From the NCBI GenBank assembly GCA_007674295.1, contig CM017458.1, positions 62,001-126,000 of the forward strand: a DNA stretch of 64,000 bases, read 5' to 3'. The stretch is from Antonospora locustae. Taxonomy: Eukaryota > Microsporidia. Both the position numbers and the translations under genes were made by a program. Under the pieces are notes generated by a model that saw nothing but the letters and a program-made list of their open reading frames with translations, searched no databases and had not been told where the DNA came from. Shown piece after piece: positions 40,241-49,743 of the stretch (position 1 is its first letter; each line of letters starts with the position of its first letter).

Positions 40241-42373
40241 TCAGAAGAACCAGTACTTTTTTTTTCTTATTTTGTCTCTAACACGTCTTGCAGCATTTGC
40301 ATAGTCCTCTGCCCTTACGCTCAAGCGATCGATACCACTTTCTAGGTTTTCAAGCATTTTCTCGCGCTCCACAAATGCCTTGAAATTGAAGTCGTCGTGG
40401 CTTAGGTTAACTGTCCTCATCCTTGTGGCCTCCCCCCTTATGAATTGAGACTCCTCGTATATACAAAACCGGCTCCCTTTCTTCAGAACAACAAATCCGT
40501 CTCCGAAGTTGTACGTGTATACATTTTCTGCACTTTCCTGTCTGTGCACAACGTTGTTGCCTATCGCAGTGACAGAAGTTTTTGAAGAAAGAAAAAGTGC
40601 ACATGCACCAAATGCATACTCGTTGTAGTGCACAGGCATGCTTGCAACAATATTAAACATGCGGCTTTGCTTCAAGGTATCTTTGTTGTGCACGTTTTTG
40701 GTACTCTGCATGCTATTATTCTCTGTGATCTTATCTTGCATTTCGTCTCCATCGTTATTTGTATATTCAATAGCTACGCTTTCTTCCTCACTAGATATAG
40801 CGCACTCTCTGCTGGGCTCTTTTGCATCGGCATCTTCTCCCTTGCAAACTACTTCGCTTGGGCTTCTTGCGTGATCGTCTTCGCGACTTTCTATCCTATA
40901 TATTCTCACATCGTCTTTTGAAAGCAGAAAAAGCTTCTCGTCTGCTACCATAAAGTCACACACTCTGGAGAAGTTGTGATCTCCCACAATCAAGACACCA
41001 TCATTTCGGAGCTTGTAAAACCCCTTGCTAAAAACAATTTTCCTATGCACTCGCCCGTTCTTCATCTGACTACACTGCTTTTCAGACACACATTGTGTCT
41101 TCGTACCGCTTCCATCATCTTCTCCTTCTATTTTCTGCCTACTTTGGTCTTGCACCGTGCTTTCGGCTTCCTGTATAAACTCCTCGTTGATCTTTTCTAT
41201 TACTTCCTCGGTCGTCAGGTCAAATACAAGAACCTGCTGGTTCACTGAAATAACCACAGAAAAAGCACATATTCCATATAAAAACTCAAAGCCCATCACA
41301 TGCACAAGCCCAAGACTCGGCAGATCAGCAATCTTGACGATGCTTTTTGACAAAACAACAAAAGTTGGTGTATGCTCCGTCTTTGCTTCACAGCTGCCAG
41401 GCACATTGTTGCAGCATTTCTTGGCAAATACAACCTCAACAATTTCATCTTCGAGCTCTACATTGTTCAGAATGGTCTCGTTTCTAAGCAGATACATGTT
41501 TTTACCGCTAGTCCCTATTGTATAATATTCGTGCCGATAAACCTTATCGATTTTTCTTATAAATGGCTTCAACTTGCCAAGATATAGCATGTCATACTCG
41601 CTGTGTGACATTCTGACGTATATGTTGTATCCACTTGAGAAACAGTCAAGACACCCTAGCCTTGAAGTAACGGTGTACTCACTGTTGTAGAAAACAACCT
41701 CTCTTGCCCCGTTCAGCCCTATTAGAACTGCAAGGCTGGGCCCAGGCACATGTGCTGTATCGTCTGCACTGCTTGTATCTTGCCTATGAAAATCACCCTG
41801 AATAATCTTTAGAACGATGCCCGGCGCCTTAACTCTTTTGATTAGTCTTCCGTCTAAGTCTAGAACATCCACCTTGTTCTTGCTGTTAGCTACGAAGAGC
41901 ATGTCGCCTGCTTTAACATCAAAAGCATTTTTGATCTTCCTAAGGTAATCAAAACTGCTTGCGTATCTGTACAGAGATCCGTCGCCTAGCAAAACGAAGA
42001 GAAAGTTGTCTGTTGCATCAACCGCTACAACGCTATAGTCAAAGCACTCCTCCTGTCTGCCCTGTATATTGACAAACATGTCCTGAACAACCACAAGATG
42101 GGACTTGAAGAGTGCAATGTTCGTTATGTCTATGTCATAAGCGTAAGTGGACATGCTGCTTACGTCTGTCATGTCTATTTTCACCACGTGTGATCTGGAG
42201 GCTGCAAAAACATATTGGCTGCAGATGAGTGCCTTGAAAACAGTGGACTCAAGGGAAATCACCGAGGATTTCTTGTTGTTGAAGAACTGTAGGTGTCTGG
42301 GTGAAAGAAGAAGCAGTGTTGTTGGTGTCTCTAGGATTTGAATTGGCGCTGAGATAATGCCTATTTCAAACAT
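40241..42373 (-). CDS. Large beta-propeller-like protein of unknown function
   Basis: 710 residues. The first about 400 residues are rich in short beta strands with repeated turns, such as DNFLFVLLGDGSLYRYASSF and NKVDVLDLDGRLIKRV, in the manner of WD40-type or similar propellers, but canonical GH/WD signatures are weak. The middle (about 400-560) is acidic and of low complexity. A second strand-rich segment follows, and a helical, basic C-terminus ends in RRVRDKIRKKKYWFF. Such an architecture occurs in nucleoporins of the Nup82/Nup88 class and in ribosome-biogenesis (UTP) propeller proteins; neither can be assigned by eye. The ATG is directly preceded by CCC. It is divergent from the gene for the disordered PP1-motif protein (93 bp between ATGs). 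Confidence 0.65.
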   Translation of the reverse strand: MFEIGIISAPIQILETPTTLLLLSPRHLQFFNNKKSSVISLESTVFKALICSQYVFAASRSHVVKIDMTDVSSMSTYAYDIDITNIALFKSHLVVVQDMFVNIQGRQEECFDYSVVAVDATDNFLFVLLGDGSLYRYASSFDYLRKIKNAFDVKAGDMLFVANSKNKVDVLDLDGRLIKRVKAPGIVLKIIQGDFHRQDTSSADDTAHVPGPSLAVLIGLNGAREVVFYNSEYTVTSRLGCLDCFSSGYNIYVRMSHSEYDMLYLGKLKPFIRKIDKVYRHEYYTIGTSGKNMYLLRNETILNNVELEDEIVEVVFAKKCCNNVPGSCEAKTEHTPTFVVLSKSIVKIADLPSLGLVHVMGFEFLYGICAFSVVISVNQQVLVFDLTTEEVIEKINEEFIQEAESTVQDQSRQKIEGEDDGSGTKTQCVSEKQCSQMKNGRVHRKIVFSKGFYKLRNDGVLIVGDHNFSRVCDFMVADEKLFLLSKDDVRIYRIESREDDHARSPSEVVCKGEDADAKEPSRECAISSEEESVAIEYTNNDGDEMQDKITENNSMQSTKNVHNKDTLKQSRMFNIVASMPVHYNEYAFGACALFLSSKTSVTAIGNNVVHRQESAENVYTYNFGDGFVVLKKGSRFCIYEESQFIRGEATRMRTVNLSHDDFNFKAFVEREKMLENLESGIDRLSVRAEDYANAARRVRDKIRKKKYWFF

Positions 42374-42466
42374 GGGCTTGTATAATTATGTTAGAAGGCA
42401 CTCTGCACACCTTGCTCTCTTTCTGGTTTAAATTCCAGAAGGCCGATTGGACTCTGTGTTTCCTGA

Positions 42467-43567
42467 ATGGTGCTGCAGCGAATAAAAGGATGCAAAATGC
42501 CCACCTGTTCTTTTGTGATGAATTGCGAGAAGAAGTCAGTTGCAAAGATTGTAAAGGAGATAAACGAAAGAACATGGCAAGAACAGAGCAGACACGTTCC
42601 ATCGCCAAGAACACTTTCACAAAAAGATGCGATGTTGATGAAAAAGAAGGATCCTGGCACATATGTTGACCAAAATACCAACTTCGTAGTGTATCCAGGT
42701 AGCACAGAGACCGGCGGCAGAAAAACACTGTTTTTTGAGAAGATTGTTTACAAGGACGATTCACATGGTACCATCTACAACCAGGATACGCCGGAAAGCT
42801 GCAGCAATCTAAAAACTCCATTCAGCATCTCTGGTGCTGAAAGACATACTGCAGAGTATTCAACCACAAAATGCAAAAAGAGTAGTTGCATAAACGGCTC
42901 GCACAAGAACCGAGTTACATTTGCTGATAACATAGTGACTGATGTCTTTTACTACGAGGGATCTGCAGATATAGACGACTCTGAACTATCTGGTGAAATA
43001 AGCGACACTGTACCACAGTCAACTCTGAATACGGAATGCGAAGACTTGAAACACACATACATGGTTTCAAAAAAACAGAGTAAAGAAACCGCAGAAAAAC
43101 TGCGGTCTGCTGTTGCACATCAACGCCGTATACAGACAGAAATAAGCAGAGCAGACGCCTCAAAAAGTAGTGGCACGTCGGAAACGCTATTCCAGTGTAC
43201 ATCCCAACAAGGTGCTATAAGCCAAAGTCTGAGTCTTGTAGATACCAAGGCTCCGCCTGTTGAGGAAAGCAGTAGCAAGGATTGTGAAGGTATGCAGGGA
43301 AAAAAAAGTATCGATACTGTGGAATATATTAAACCATTTGTCAGCACTGACAAAAAGCATTGTACAGAGGAGTTACATGGTGATTCAAAAAAGAAAAACA
43401 AAGACACAGAAGCCAACCACAAGCTCTTTTCGGGACAAGCACAATCACGCCATGGATCGCCAGATGCAGCACGTGTAAGAGAAGAAATAGAAGCAATAAA
43501 GAAGAATTTATCTATAAAAGATCTTATAAGAATGTTTGAAATAAAGATAAAAAACAACATGCCATGA
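42467..43567 (+). CDS. Disordered protein with PP1-docking motif
   Basis: 366 residues, mostly low-complexity and rich in Ser, Lys, Glu and Thr, without globular domains. The best-defined element is KNRVTFAD (about residues 147-154), an RVxF motif of the kind that docks type 1 protein phosphatase, followed by an acidic patch. The C-terminus (about 335-366) is a predicted amphipathic helix (REEIEAIKKNLSIKDLIRMF). It could be a PP1 regulatory subunit, but RVxF is short and common. The first ATG is used; another at 42,497 (ten codons on) is possible. Neither has an adjacent CCC. It converges with the FANCJ-like helicase gene. Confidence 0.6.
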   Translation: MVLQRIKGCKMPTCSFVMNCEKKSVAKIVKEINERTWQEQSRHVPSPRTLSQKDAMLMKKKDPGTYVDQNTNFVVYPGSTETGGRKTLFFEKIVYKDDSHGTIYNQDTPESCSNLKTPFSISGAERHTAEYSTTKCKKSSCINGSHKNRVTFADNIVTDVFYYEGSADIDDSELSGEISDTVPQSTLNTECEDLKHTYMVSKKQSKETAEKLRSAVAHQRRIQTEISRADASKSSGTSETLFQCTSQQGAISQSLSLVDTKAPPVEESSSKDCEGMQGKKSIDTVEYIKPFVSTDKKHCTEELHGDSKKKNKDTEANHKLFSGQAQSRHGSPDAARVREEIEAIKKNLSIKDLIRMFEIKIKNNMP

Positions 43568-43671
43568 GATAACAATGTGTTTAAATAAAAGTTTTATTAT
43601 GATTGTTAAGCAATGCTTTCGGCAAGCAGAGATGCATGTTGCTACTGATTCAAAGCACAAGCGCTAGCTGT

Positions 43672-45609
43672 TTATACATGGCTTGCCAAAAATTGCTCAA
43701 ACTCTGCCTTTGCATCAAGATACCTGTCGTAGTGTTTTACATTCTCACGCACCCAACGAGATAGGCTCTCTATTATTCTTCTGTTTGAGTACCTTGTGTC
43801 CAGAAGAAAGACAGCACCCCAGTCATCCTTGTGTCTTATTACCCTTCCTAGGGCTTGGCTCACTGCACGAAACGCTTGTGTCTCATACCAGCTTTTGTCT
43901 GAGTACTCCCGCTTCAGCTCAATCTGTATGTCTTTTAGGTTCGGATAGGGAATGCCTACAGCAAACACTGCACGTGCACATGCATCTTTGAAGTCAATGC
44001 CCTCTGACGCCTTTCCGCGATACACGCAGAGCAGCACAGATGGCTTGTGCTCGACAATGCTTCTGTTGTATTGCCTGAGCACGCTTTCAAAATCAGAACT
44101 TTTGGGCTCGCAGAAGAAACTGATTTTCAGCCGCCTTGACATCTTTTCCAGAAAACTATAGCTTGGAAGAAAAACAAGCGTTCCTCCTTGATTTCTTAGC
44201 TTTGTCGATACATCTACAATTATGTTTGCAACTTGATCCAGGTATCCGTGTGTTTCTGAATGTGCATATGTGCCAAGAATCTCCTTGCCAAGGTGTCCCT
44301 TGGCAATCGACGCAACGAAGATGTTTGCCTTGTTTACAATATGCGGAGCCTCGCAACTGTACCTAAAATCATGACCAAGCTCTCTTGTGCTTGCGCTAAA
44401 TGGCGTGAGTGTCCCGCTCAAAAGAATTAGCGACTTTACCTCGCTTATTATGGGCTTGAAGATAACAGATGGATCCAGAAGCCAGAAATTGATGCTAAAC
44501 GTGGCCAGCATTCGCCTTTTATTTCCGCTGTTCTCCTTGTCTGTCTTTCTTTTGACGAGAGCAAAGCCGTACGACAGGCACCTTTCCAAAACTATCTTTC
44601 TGAAGATGAGAAGCAGGTTTCTACACACATGGAGGCTGCTGACTGTTTCCTTTTCGTCTTCGTCATTCAATATTGAGTAATATGCGTTACTGAATGCACT
44701 CAGCTCCGACTCATCGATGTTCATTTTGTGTATTTCCTTTACTATCGATTCCTTCTTTATGACTCTGATGTTTTCAAAAAGATCAGACTTGTTGTATTCC
44801 TCCTCATTCTCTGCATAGTCCTTCAGCCTCTTGAGCATGTTGGCAAGCTTGAAATAATCGTCTCTGCAATTGCTTGAGAGCCTTGCTGTGTTCAGAAGCT
44901 CGCTAATGCATATTTCCAATGTTTTGCTAGTGAGCTCAATTGAACCGCTTGAGCGGCAGCAGTCCTCTATGTTGTGCGCCTCATCAATGATGACGATGGT
45001 GTTTTTTAGATTTATGCTCATCGACTCTCTTATTCCAGTGTCAATCAGGTAGTTATACGGTGCGAAAACGATCTCTGATTTGTCGCAGAGCAGTCTTGAC
45101 GAGTAGTACGGACATCCGCCGCACTTCCGACCCTCTCTTTTCAGCTCCTCAATATCAAAGAGCTTGTCTGCCATGCGTCTCACAAGCTTCTCCTTGCCGT
45201 TGAAGTAGATGCATCCGCCTGACTTTATCAGGTCGTTGCATCCTGCTGTCTTGTCTGTCTCGCTCTTCAGTGTAGGCATTATGCAATACTGGTTCCTCGA
45301 GGCCAAAATGGATATCCTTGGTCGGTAATTTGTCTTTCTCAACTGCTCCACGAGCTGGTCCAACTGTTTGTGTGTCCTAGAGCATATGTAGATGCGTGGT
45401 ACTGTCTGCTTTGTAGTGCTCAGTGACTCGACATATGCAAGGGCTGCACACAGAATGCTCAGGCTCTTTCCTGTTCCAGTGGGGCTTTCTACGATGGCAG
45501 TTCCTCCCTCTTGCAGTGCCATAATTATCTTGGAGATCGAGGCTATTTGCGCTGGATATGGCTGATAGGGAAAGTCAACCGATAGACCATTAATTTTAAG
45601 TCTAACCAT
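43672..45609 (-). CDS. FANCJ/BRIP1-type Fe-S DNA helicase
   Basis: 645 residues, superfamily 2 helicase of the XPD group. Walker A is SPTGTGKS (42-49), motif Ia is SRTHKQLDQL (77-86), and DEAH box IIDEAHN is near 206. Motif V/VI has YRGKASEGIDF and QALGRVIRH. Cysteines C109, C124, C133 and C166 are spaced like the 4Fe-4S ligands of this group. The segments SRTHKQ--QL--LRKT-Y, VGIPYPNLKDIQIELKREY and WYETQAFRAVSQALGR match FANCJ better than XPD, RTEL1 or Chl1. FANCJ unwinds G-quadruplexes and acts in crosslink repair with 5'-3' polarity. The BRCA1-binding tail of animals is missing. A CCC lies nine bases before the ATG. Confidence 0.85.
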   Translation of the reverse strand: MVRLKINGLSVDFPYQPYPAQIASISKIIMALQEGGTAIVESPTGTGKSLSILCAALAYVESLSTTKQTVPRIYICSRTHKQLDQLVEQLRKTNYRPRISILASRNQYCIMPTLKSETDKTAGCNDLIKSGGCIYFNGKEKLVRRMADKLFDIEELKREGRKCGGCPYYSSRLLCDKSEIVFAPYNYLIDTGIRESMSINLKNTIVIIDEAHNIEDCCRSSGSIELTSKTLEICISELLNTARLSSNCRDDYFKLANMLKRLKDYAENEEEYNKSDLFENIRVIKKESIVKEIHKMNIDESELSAFSNAYYSILNDEDEKETVSSLHVCRNLLLIFRKIVLERCLSYGFALVKRKTDKENSGNKRRMLATFSINFWLLDPSVIFKPIISEVKSLILLSGTLTPFSASTRELGHDFRYSCEAPHIVNKANIFVASIAKGHLGKEILGTYAHSETHGYLDQVANIIVDVSTKLRNQGGTLVFLPSYSFLEKMSRRLKISFFCEPKSSDFESVLRQYNRSIVEHKPSVLLCVYRGKASEGIDFKDACARAVFAVGIPYPNLKDIQIELKREYSDKSWYETQAFRAVSQALGRVIRHKDDWGAVFLLDTRYSNRRIIESLSRWVRENVKHYDRYLDAKAEFEQFLASHV

Positions 45610-45923
45610 TTTCTAGGGCAGAATATTTGTCAACACAACCATCTCACTATTAACGTTCTTCTGTCACTTTCTCTTGGTCAAAGAAAGCGTTTTCTGAAAT
45701 GCTGGCGCCTGTGCTACACATCAAAAATCGCGTCAAGTCAGAATTTGATGTATTTACACTGCTAGTGAATATCAATTCTACGTTACTCACCGCTTTTCAG
45801 ACAAGACTTGAAGGCAACCATGAAACATTGAGAACATCAACAAATACTAGACTGCCTCCTTTGCCATGACACATAAATTTTCGGAAAAATTCTCGGAAAA
45901 GTAGAATCCGGATACCCTTAAAA
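45610..45923. promoter_or_regulatory. Divergent promoter region, helicase and HAD genes
   Basis: 314 bp between divergent ATGs. CCC triplets lie close to both starts (CTGCCCTAG before the helicase, ACCCTTAAAA before the HAD gene). About 40 bp before the HAD gene the word CGGAAAA is repeated (TTTTCGGAAAAA, then TTCTCGGAAAAG; 45,880-45,901). Nothing else stands out. Confidence 0.4.
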
Positions 45924-46775
45924 ATGATAGGCTTATGCACTGCTATAGGGTTTTCTGCTCTTGTTGAAACTGCTGGTCCATGTAATGTGGATAGTCTTGA
46001 AAACAGTATCGGAGATGCAGTCTCTGCATGCTTTGATGTTCAAAACAAGATGGCTGAATCCCCATGTTCTGAAAAAGGCTATATAGAACCTAAGTTTATT
46101 TATCTTGACGAAAAGTCCATTGAGACGCACAAAGGAATGTTCAGGAAGGCAAAGGGCGAGAATGTTTATGTTTTTGACATTGATGAAACATTGTACCCAC
46201 ATGACGATAACATCGTTAAAGCACGCAAAGAGATGATCATCAAGTTTGGAATGCTTTATGGGCTTTCCAGTGAAGAGGCATTAAATAAGACTAGAGAGTC
46301 CTTAGTAAAATACAAGAGCACTATCAAGGGCTTTATACGCGAGCTTCCAAGAAACGAGCACGTTATCGAAGCATTGCACAACCCAATACCCAATGCTACG
46401 GACACCTTGAAGCCTGACAATGAGCTCAGAAAAATGCTTCAAAGGATCAATGGAAGAAAAGTCTGCTTAACAAACGGACCAAAACTCCATTCGCGTGCTG
46501 TGCTTGAAAAGCTGGGGGTTTTAGACTGCTTCGAGGCCGTCTTTTGCTGTGATTACCACAATCCACAGTATCTATCAAAGCCAGTTTCTGTTGTATACTA
46601 TATAGTGTCCCGTGTTCTAGAAGTTGATGATACGTCACATGTGTATTTCTTTGACGATCGCTACGAAAACATTGCATCTGCAATACCTTTTGGATGGCGT
46701 TGCTTTCATGTCACAAAAAGCGTACCACTGAAGCGTATTTTAAGCGAGATTCTTGAAAAGAAGGATGAGGTCTAA
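45924..46775 (+). CDS. HAD-superfamily pyrimidine 5'-nucleotidase-like protein (SDT1/PHM8 type)
   Basis: 283 residues. Haloacid dehalogenase motif I is FDIDETLYP (about 83-91) with nucleophile and acid Asp. A four-helix cap lies between motifs I and II. Motif II is CLTNG (about 180-184), followed by RAVLEKLGVLDCFEAVFCCDY typical of SDT1/PHM8 nucleotidases. Motif IV is YFFDDRYENI (about 241-250). The family hydrolyses pyrimidine or other 5'-mononucleotides or lysophosphatidic acid. The first about 75 residues precede the domain and start with a mildly hydrophobic stretch (MIGLCTAIGFSALVETAG), possibly a signal sequence; if so the enzyme would act outside the cytosol. CCC lies close before the ATG. 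Confidence 0.8.
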   Translation: MIGLCTAIGFSALVETAGPCNVDSLENSIGDAVSACFDVQNKMAESPCSEKGYIEPKFIYLDEKSIETHKGMFRKAKGENVYVFDIDETLYPHDDNIVKARKEMIIKFGMLYGLSSEEALNKTRESLVKYKSTIKGFIRELPRNEHVIEALHNPIPNATDTLKPDNELRKMLQRINGRKVCLTNGPKLHSRAVLEKLGVLDCFEAVFCCDYHNPQYLSKPVSVVYYIVSRVLEVDDTSHVYFFDDRYENIASAIPFGWRCFHVTKSVPLKRILSEILEKKDEV

Positions 46776-46993
46776 GCATTGGCGAAAGCTCTGTGCAAGG
46801 AGACATGCAGTTTGTGTGCATGTAAGAGAGAAATCATGATTTGTGGTTGGAGTAAAGTTTCTTTGTAGACAGGGATGTCTTTATTGTTAAAGAATAGCTG
46901 TTAGCGCCCGCCGGCGAGCAGAAATGTCTACTGTAAATTCAATGCACAGACTGCCCCTGACCTGATTATGAAGCCCCTTCACAAACCATATTT

Positions 46994-47266
46994 ATGTCTA
47001 GAGTAATAAACATTTGCATATTAGGAGCCGGAGTGTGTGCATCTTTTATGTACACAAGAAAGAGAATGCCGCTTTCTCTTGGAATTGTAGCAACCTCATC
47101 GCTTTTTTATGCAGGCTCTATGCTGGAATTTGATAACCTTGTAACAGCTCAGCCGCTAAGTAAAAGATCCTGTGGATACTGGATGATAAAGGGAGGAGTG
47201 TTTGGCGTGGGGCTTGTCTCTGGATCACTGGTTTCGTCTGTTCTCCGTGACTCAATCAAATTCTAG
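46994..47266 (+). CDS. Hypothetical 90-residue membrane protein
   Basis: Three hydrophobic stretches (about 4-19, 28-42 and 66-82), the last glycine- and serine-rich (GGVFGVGLVSGSLVSS), with short polar loops. No family is recognised. The size and glycine-rich helix resemble small ER or mitosomal membrane proteins, but that is only an impression. A CCCC lies about 21 bases before the ATG. It precedes MSH2 on the same strand. Confidence 0.5.
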   Translation: MSRVINICILGAGVCASFMYTRKRMPLSLGIVATSSLFYAGSMLEFDNLVTAQPLSKRSCGYWMIKGGVFGVGLVSGSLVSSVLRDSIKF

Positions 47267-47506
47267 AGTGTCAGTACAAACTTTACAAATACAAGGTAGA
47301 AAAGGGTCAGATATAAGAGGTGCATGGAAACAAAGCGAAGCTGGGACTGTGTGATCTACCATCTAATGATGCCTAGCAAATAGTGAAACATGATGCGTTA
47401 TTACATGCACTCTTTCCGGAGACCTCTATTGTTTCTATCTTTGTTGGTTGTTGAAAATATCACACCACTTGGTTTCGCTGCATGTCTTGTGCACATTTTG
47501 CAACCC

Positions 47507-49645
47507 ATGGAGTTTAGGAATTTCTACCGAAAGCTAAGCGATAAGTACTTGAAGATTTTCTTGATAAAAGACAGCTACTACTTGTACGAGAACGATATTT
47601 TCAGAATCAAGAGTCTCGTAAGCACAGAGGGCTTTGTCCAAGGCAAAGACATGAAAGAGCTGAGAGTCTCGAAAGAACAAGGTGAAAAAATAATCAGGTA
47701 TGCCTTGACTGAGCTGAGAGTACCGGTGCAAGAATTTGTTGAGCGAAACTCCAGCTTTGAGCTAGAAAGAGAGGGCTATCCTGGAAGCTGGAAGGATTTT
47801 GAGGACATATGCATAGGCCAAAAGATGGAACCAGCGATTGCCGCTGTCTCACTGAGCGGTTCAGAAGTGGATGTGGCTTTGTTTGTTAGCAGAAAGATAT
47901 GTCATACAAGCTTTGAAGACGACGACATCTTCACAAATTTGTACTCCGTTCTGAGTGAATTTAATGTTATTGAGGTTGTTTTTCAAAACAACAAGCTCGA
48001 GCGGCCACTGTGCAATATGGGAATGATTATACACTTCTACAAAATAAGAGAAAGCGGGAGTGTTCCTCTTTTAAAGAGTTATCTGAACATAGAAGATGCT
48101 GCCGTGGTTGATCTTAAGAGAGAGAACGTCATGAGCGTGACAAATGATGTTATCGAGGCTCTGAACATACATCAAATTTTGGAGCTATTTGCTGTAAATA
48201 CAGACCAGGGATCACGACTTCTCCACAAGTTTGTAAAGTCTCCGCTAAGGAGCCTATCCGAAATAGAAAAGAGACAACAGCATGTGCAAGCATTTGAGCA
48301 TCTGAACCTAGACATTCTCAAAAAATTTCCTGACCTGATTCGAATGGCGAGAATGATTGAAAGCAGAAGAATAAGTTTGGAAAATCTACAGAGACTTAAC
48401 CAGGTCATCGGTGGAATCCCCCTAATTATGGAGTCGCTCAGATCAGATGGGGATGCAGAAAGCAATTCAACAGGTTCTTCCAGCATCAAAGAGGACTTTG
48501 TAGCGCCACTTGGCAGCATATATCAGAATCTACAGCCTCTTATGCTAGAAATTGAAAGAGTCATAGACAGCGACGCACGCATAAACAAAAACCTAAGTCC
48601 TGATCTGTGTATCCTACGCGAAAAGAAGGACGAGATACAAAAACAGATAGAGGCGGAGCACGTACGAGTCCTGGACATAAACAAACGCATAAAGGTTGAT
48701 AAGAATGCTGTTTTCAAGATATCTAGAAACGATTACAAATACTTTGAGGAAGACTTTAAAAAGAATAAGTTTTTAGAGTTAGGGTTTACAAAAAGTGGTG
48801 TCACTTTCACGACGCGAGCACTCAGCGGGTTTGCAGCAAGGCTAGAGGAGGTGAACGGAGAAATAGAAAGAGAGGAAAAGCAGATCAAGAGCAGCCTTGT
48901 TGCATTTGCGTCGGAATTTCTGTCACTAATAGAGGGTCTCAGTTACATAACTGCGTACATTGATGTGTTGAACGCCTTTTCGCAGAAGATTCACGAGGGC
49001 TGGACAAGGCCACGCTTTGCGACGCACATGAGGCTTGTTGATGCATTTCACCCGCTGGTTAAATTAAATGTGATCAAAAACGACATTGCCATTGAGGATA
49101 AGCGGTTTGTTACGATAACGGGTCCTAATATGGGCGGCAAAAGCACATTTCTGAAGATGTGCGGTGTTGTTGCGCTCCTTGCACAGATAGGCTCCTTTGT
49201 CCCTGCAAGCTATTGCGAGACAGTCATATTTGACTCCATATGGGTGAGAATAGGCGCACGTGACTATGCATCGCAGGGCATCTCCACTTTCATGGCTGAG
49301 ATGCTTGACATCTCTAAGATATGCCACAAGGCAACACCAAATTCTCTGATTTTGATTGACGAGCTTGGCCGTGGAACGTGTGTTTTGGATGGGCTCAGCC
49401 TAGCACTGGCAATCAAGGAATTTCTCCTTGAGGTAGGATGCATAACGCTGTTTGCAACGCACTTTCCACAAGTCTGTGGTGAAGACACGATGAACAAAAG
49501 GGTGGGCATAAGGGACAACACGCTCACATATCTTATGGAGAATGGTGTCTGCAGTGCAAGCTTTGGCATTGAAGTTGCCAGAGCAGTGAAGTTTCCCGAG
49601 GAGGTGATTGCAAAAGCACTCACATACATGGGATCAAGTCTGTAA
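47507..49645 (+). CDS. MSH2: Mismatch repair protein MSH2
   Basis: 712 residues. The N-terminal mismatch/connector domains (FYRKLSDKYLKIFLIKDSYYLY, similar to MSH2 and without the Phe-x-Glu mismatch wedge of MSH6) are followed by lever and clamp domains. The ATPase has Walker A GPNMGGKST (about 539-547), FMAEMLDIS, Walker B LILIDELGRGT (about 615-625) and the H-loop LFATHF. MSH2 forms heterodimers that recognise base mismatches. The frame is open upstream to ATGs at 47,390 and 47,393, but the added 39 residues are hydrophobic and unlike MSH2. The ATG at 47,507 is directly preceded by CCC and begins the conserved part. It is shorter than yeast or human MSH2 (over 930 residues). Confidence 0.88.
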   Translation: MEFRNFYRKLSDKYLKIFLIKDSYYLYENDIFRIKSLVSTEGFVQGKDMKELRVSKEQGEKIIRYALTELRVPVQEFVERNSSFELEREGYPGSWKDFEDICIGQKMEPAIAAVSLSGSEVDVALFVSRKICHTSFEDDDIFTNLYSVLSEFNVIEVVFQNNKLERPLCNMGMIIHFYKIRESGSVPLLKSYLNIEDAAVVDLKRENVMSVTNDVIEALNIHQILELFAVNTDQGSRLLHKFVKSPLRSLSEIEKRQQHVQAFEHLNLDILKKFPDLIRMARMIESRRISLENLQRLNQVIGGIPLIMESLRSDGDAESNSTGSSSIKEDFVAPLGSIYQNLQPLMLEIERVIDSDARINKNLSPDLCILREKKDEIQKQIEAEHVRVLDINKRIKVDKNAVFKISRNDYKYFEEDFKKNKFLELGFTKSGVTFTTRALSGFAARLEEVNGEIEREEKQIKSSLVAFASEFLSLIEGLSYITAYIDVLNAFSQKIHEGWTRPRFATHMRLVDAFHPLVKLNVIKNDIAIEDKRFVTITGPNMGGKSTFLKMCGVVALLAQIGSFVPASYCETVIFDSIWVRIGARDYASQGISTFMAEMLDISKICHKATPNSLILIDELGRGTCVLDGLSLALAIKEFLLEVGCITLFATHFPQVCGEDTMNKRVGIRDNTLTYLMENGVCSASFGIEVARAVKFPEEVIAKALTYMGSSL

Positions 49646-49743
49646 TTTATGTTGGCATTCACAACAAGAGAGAGGCAAGACCATTGCGCATGACGAGAAA
49701 CATCTAGGAATATTCGAGAAAGCACAACCCGTATCCCCTAACA

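Noticed and set aside
47390..47506. Longer N-terminus for MSH2
   Set aside because: The 39 added residues are hydrophobic and unlike MSH2, and the ATG at 47,507 has CCC directly before it.
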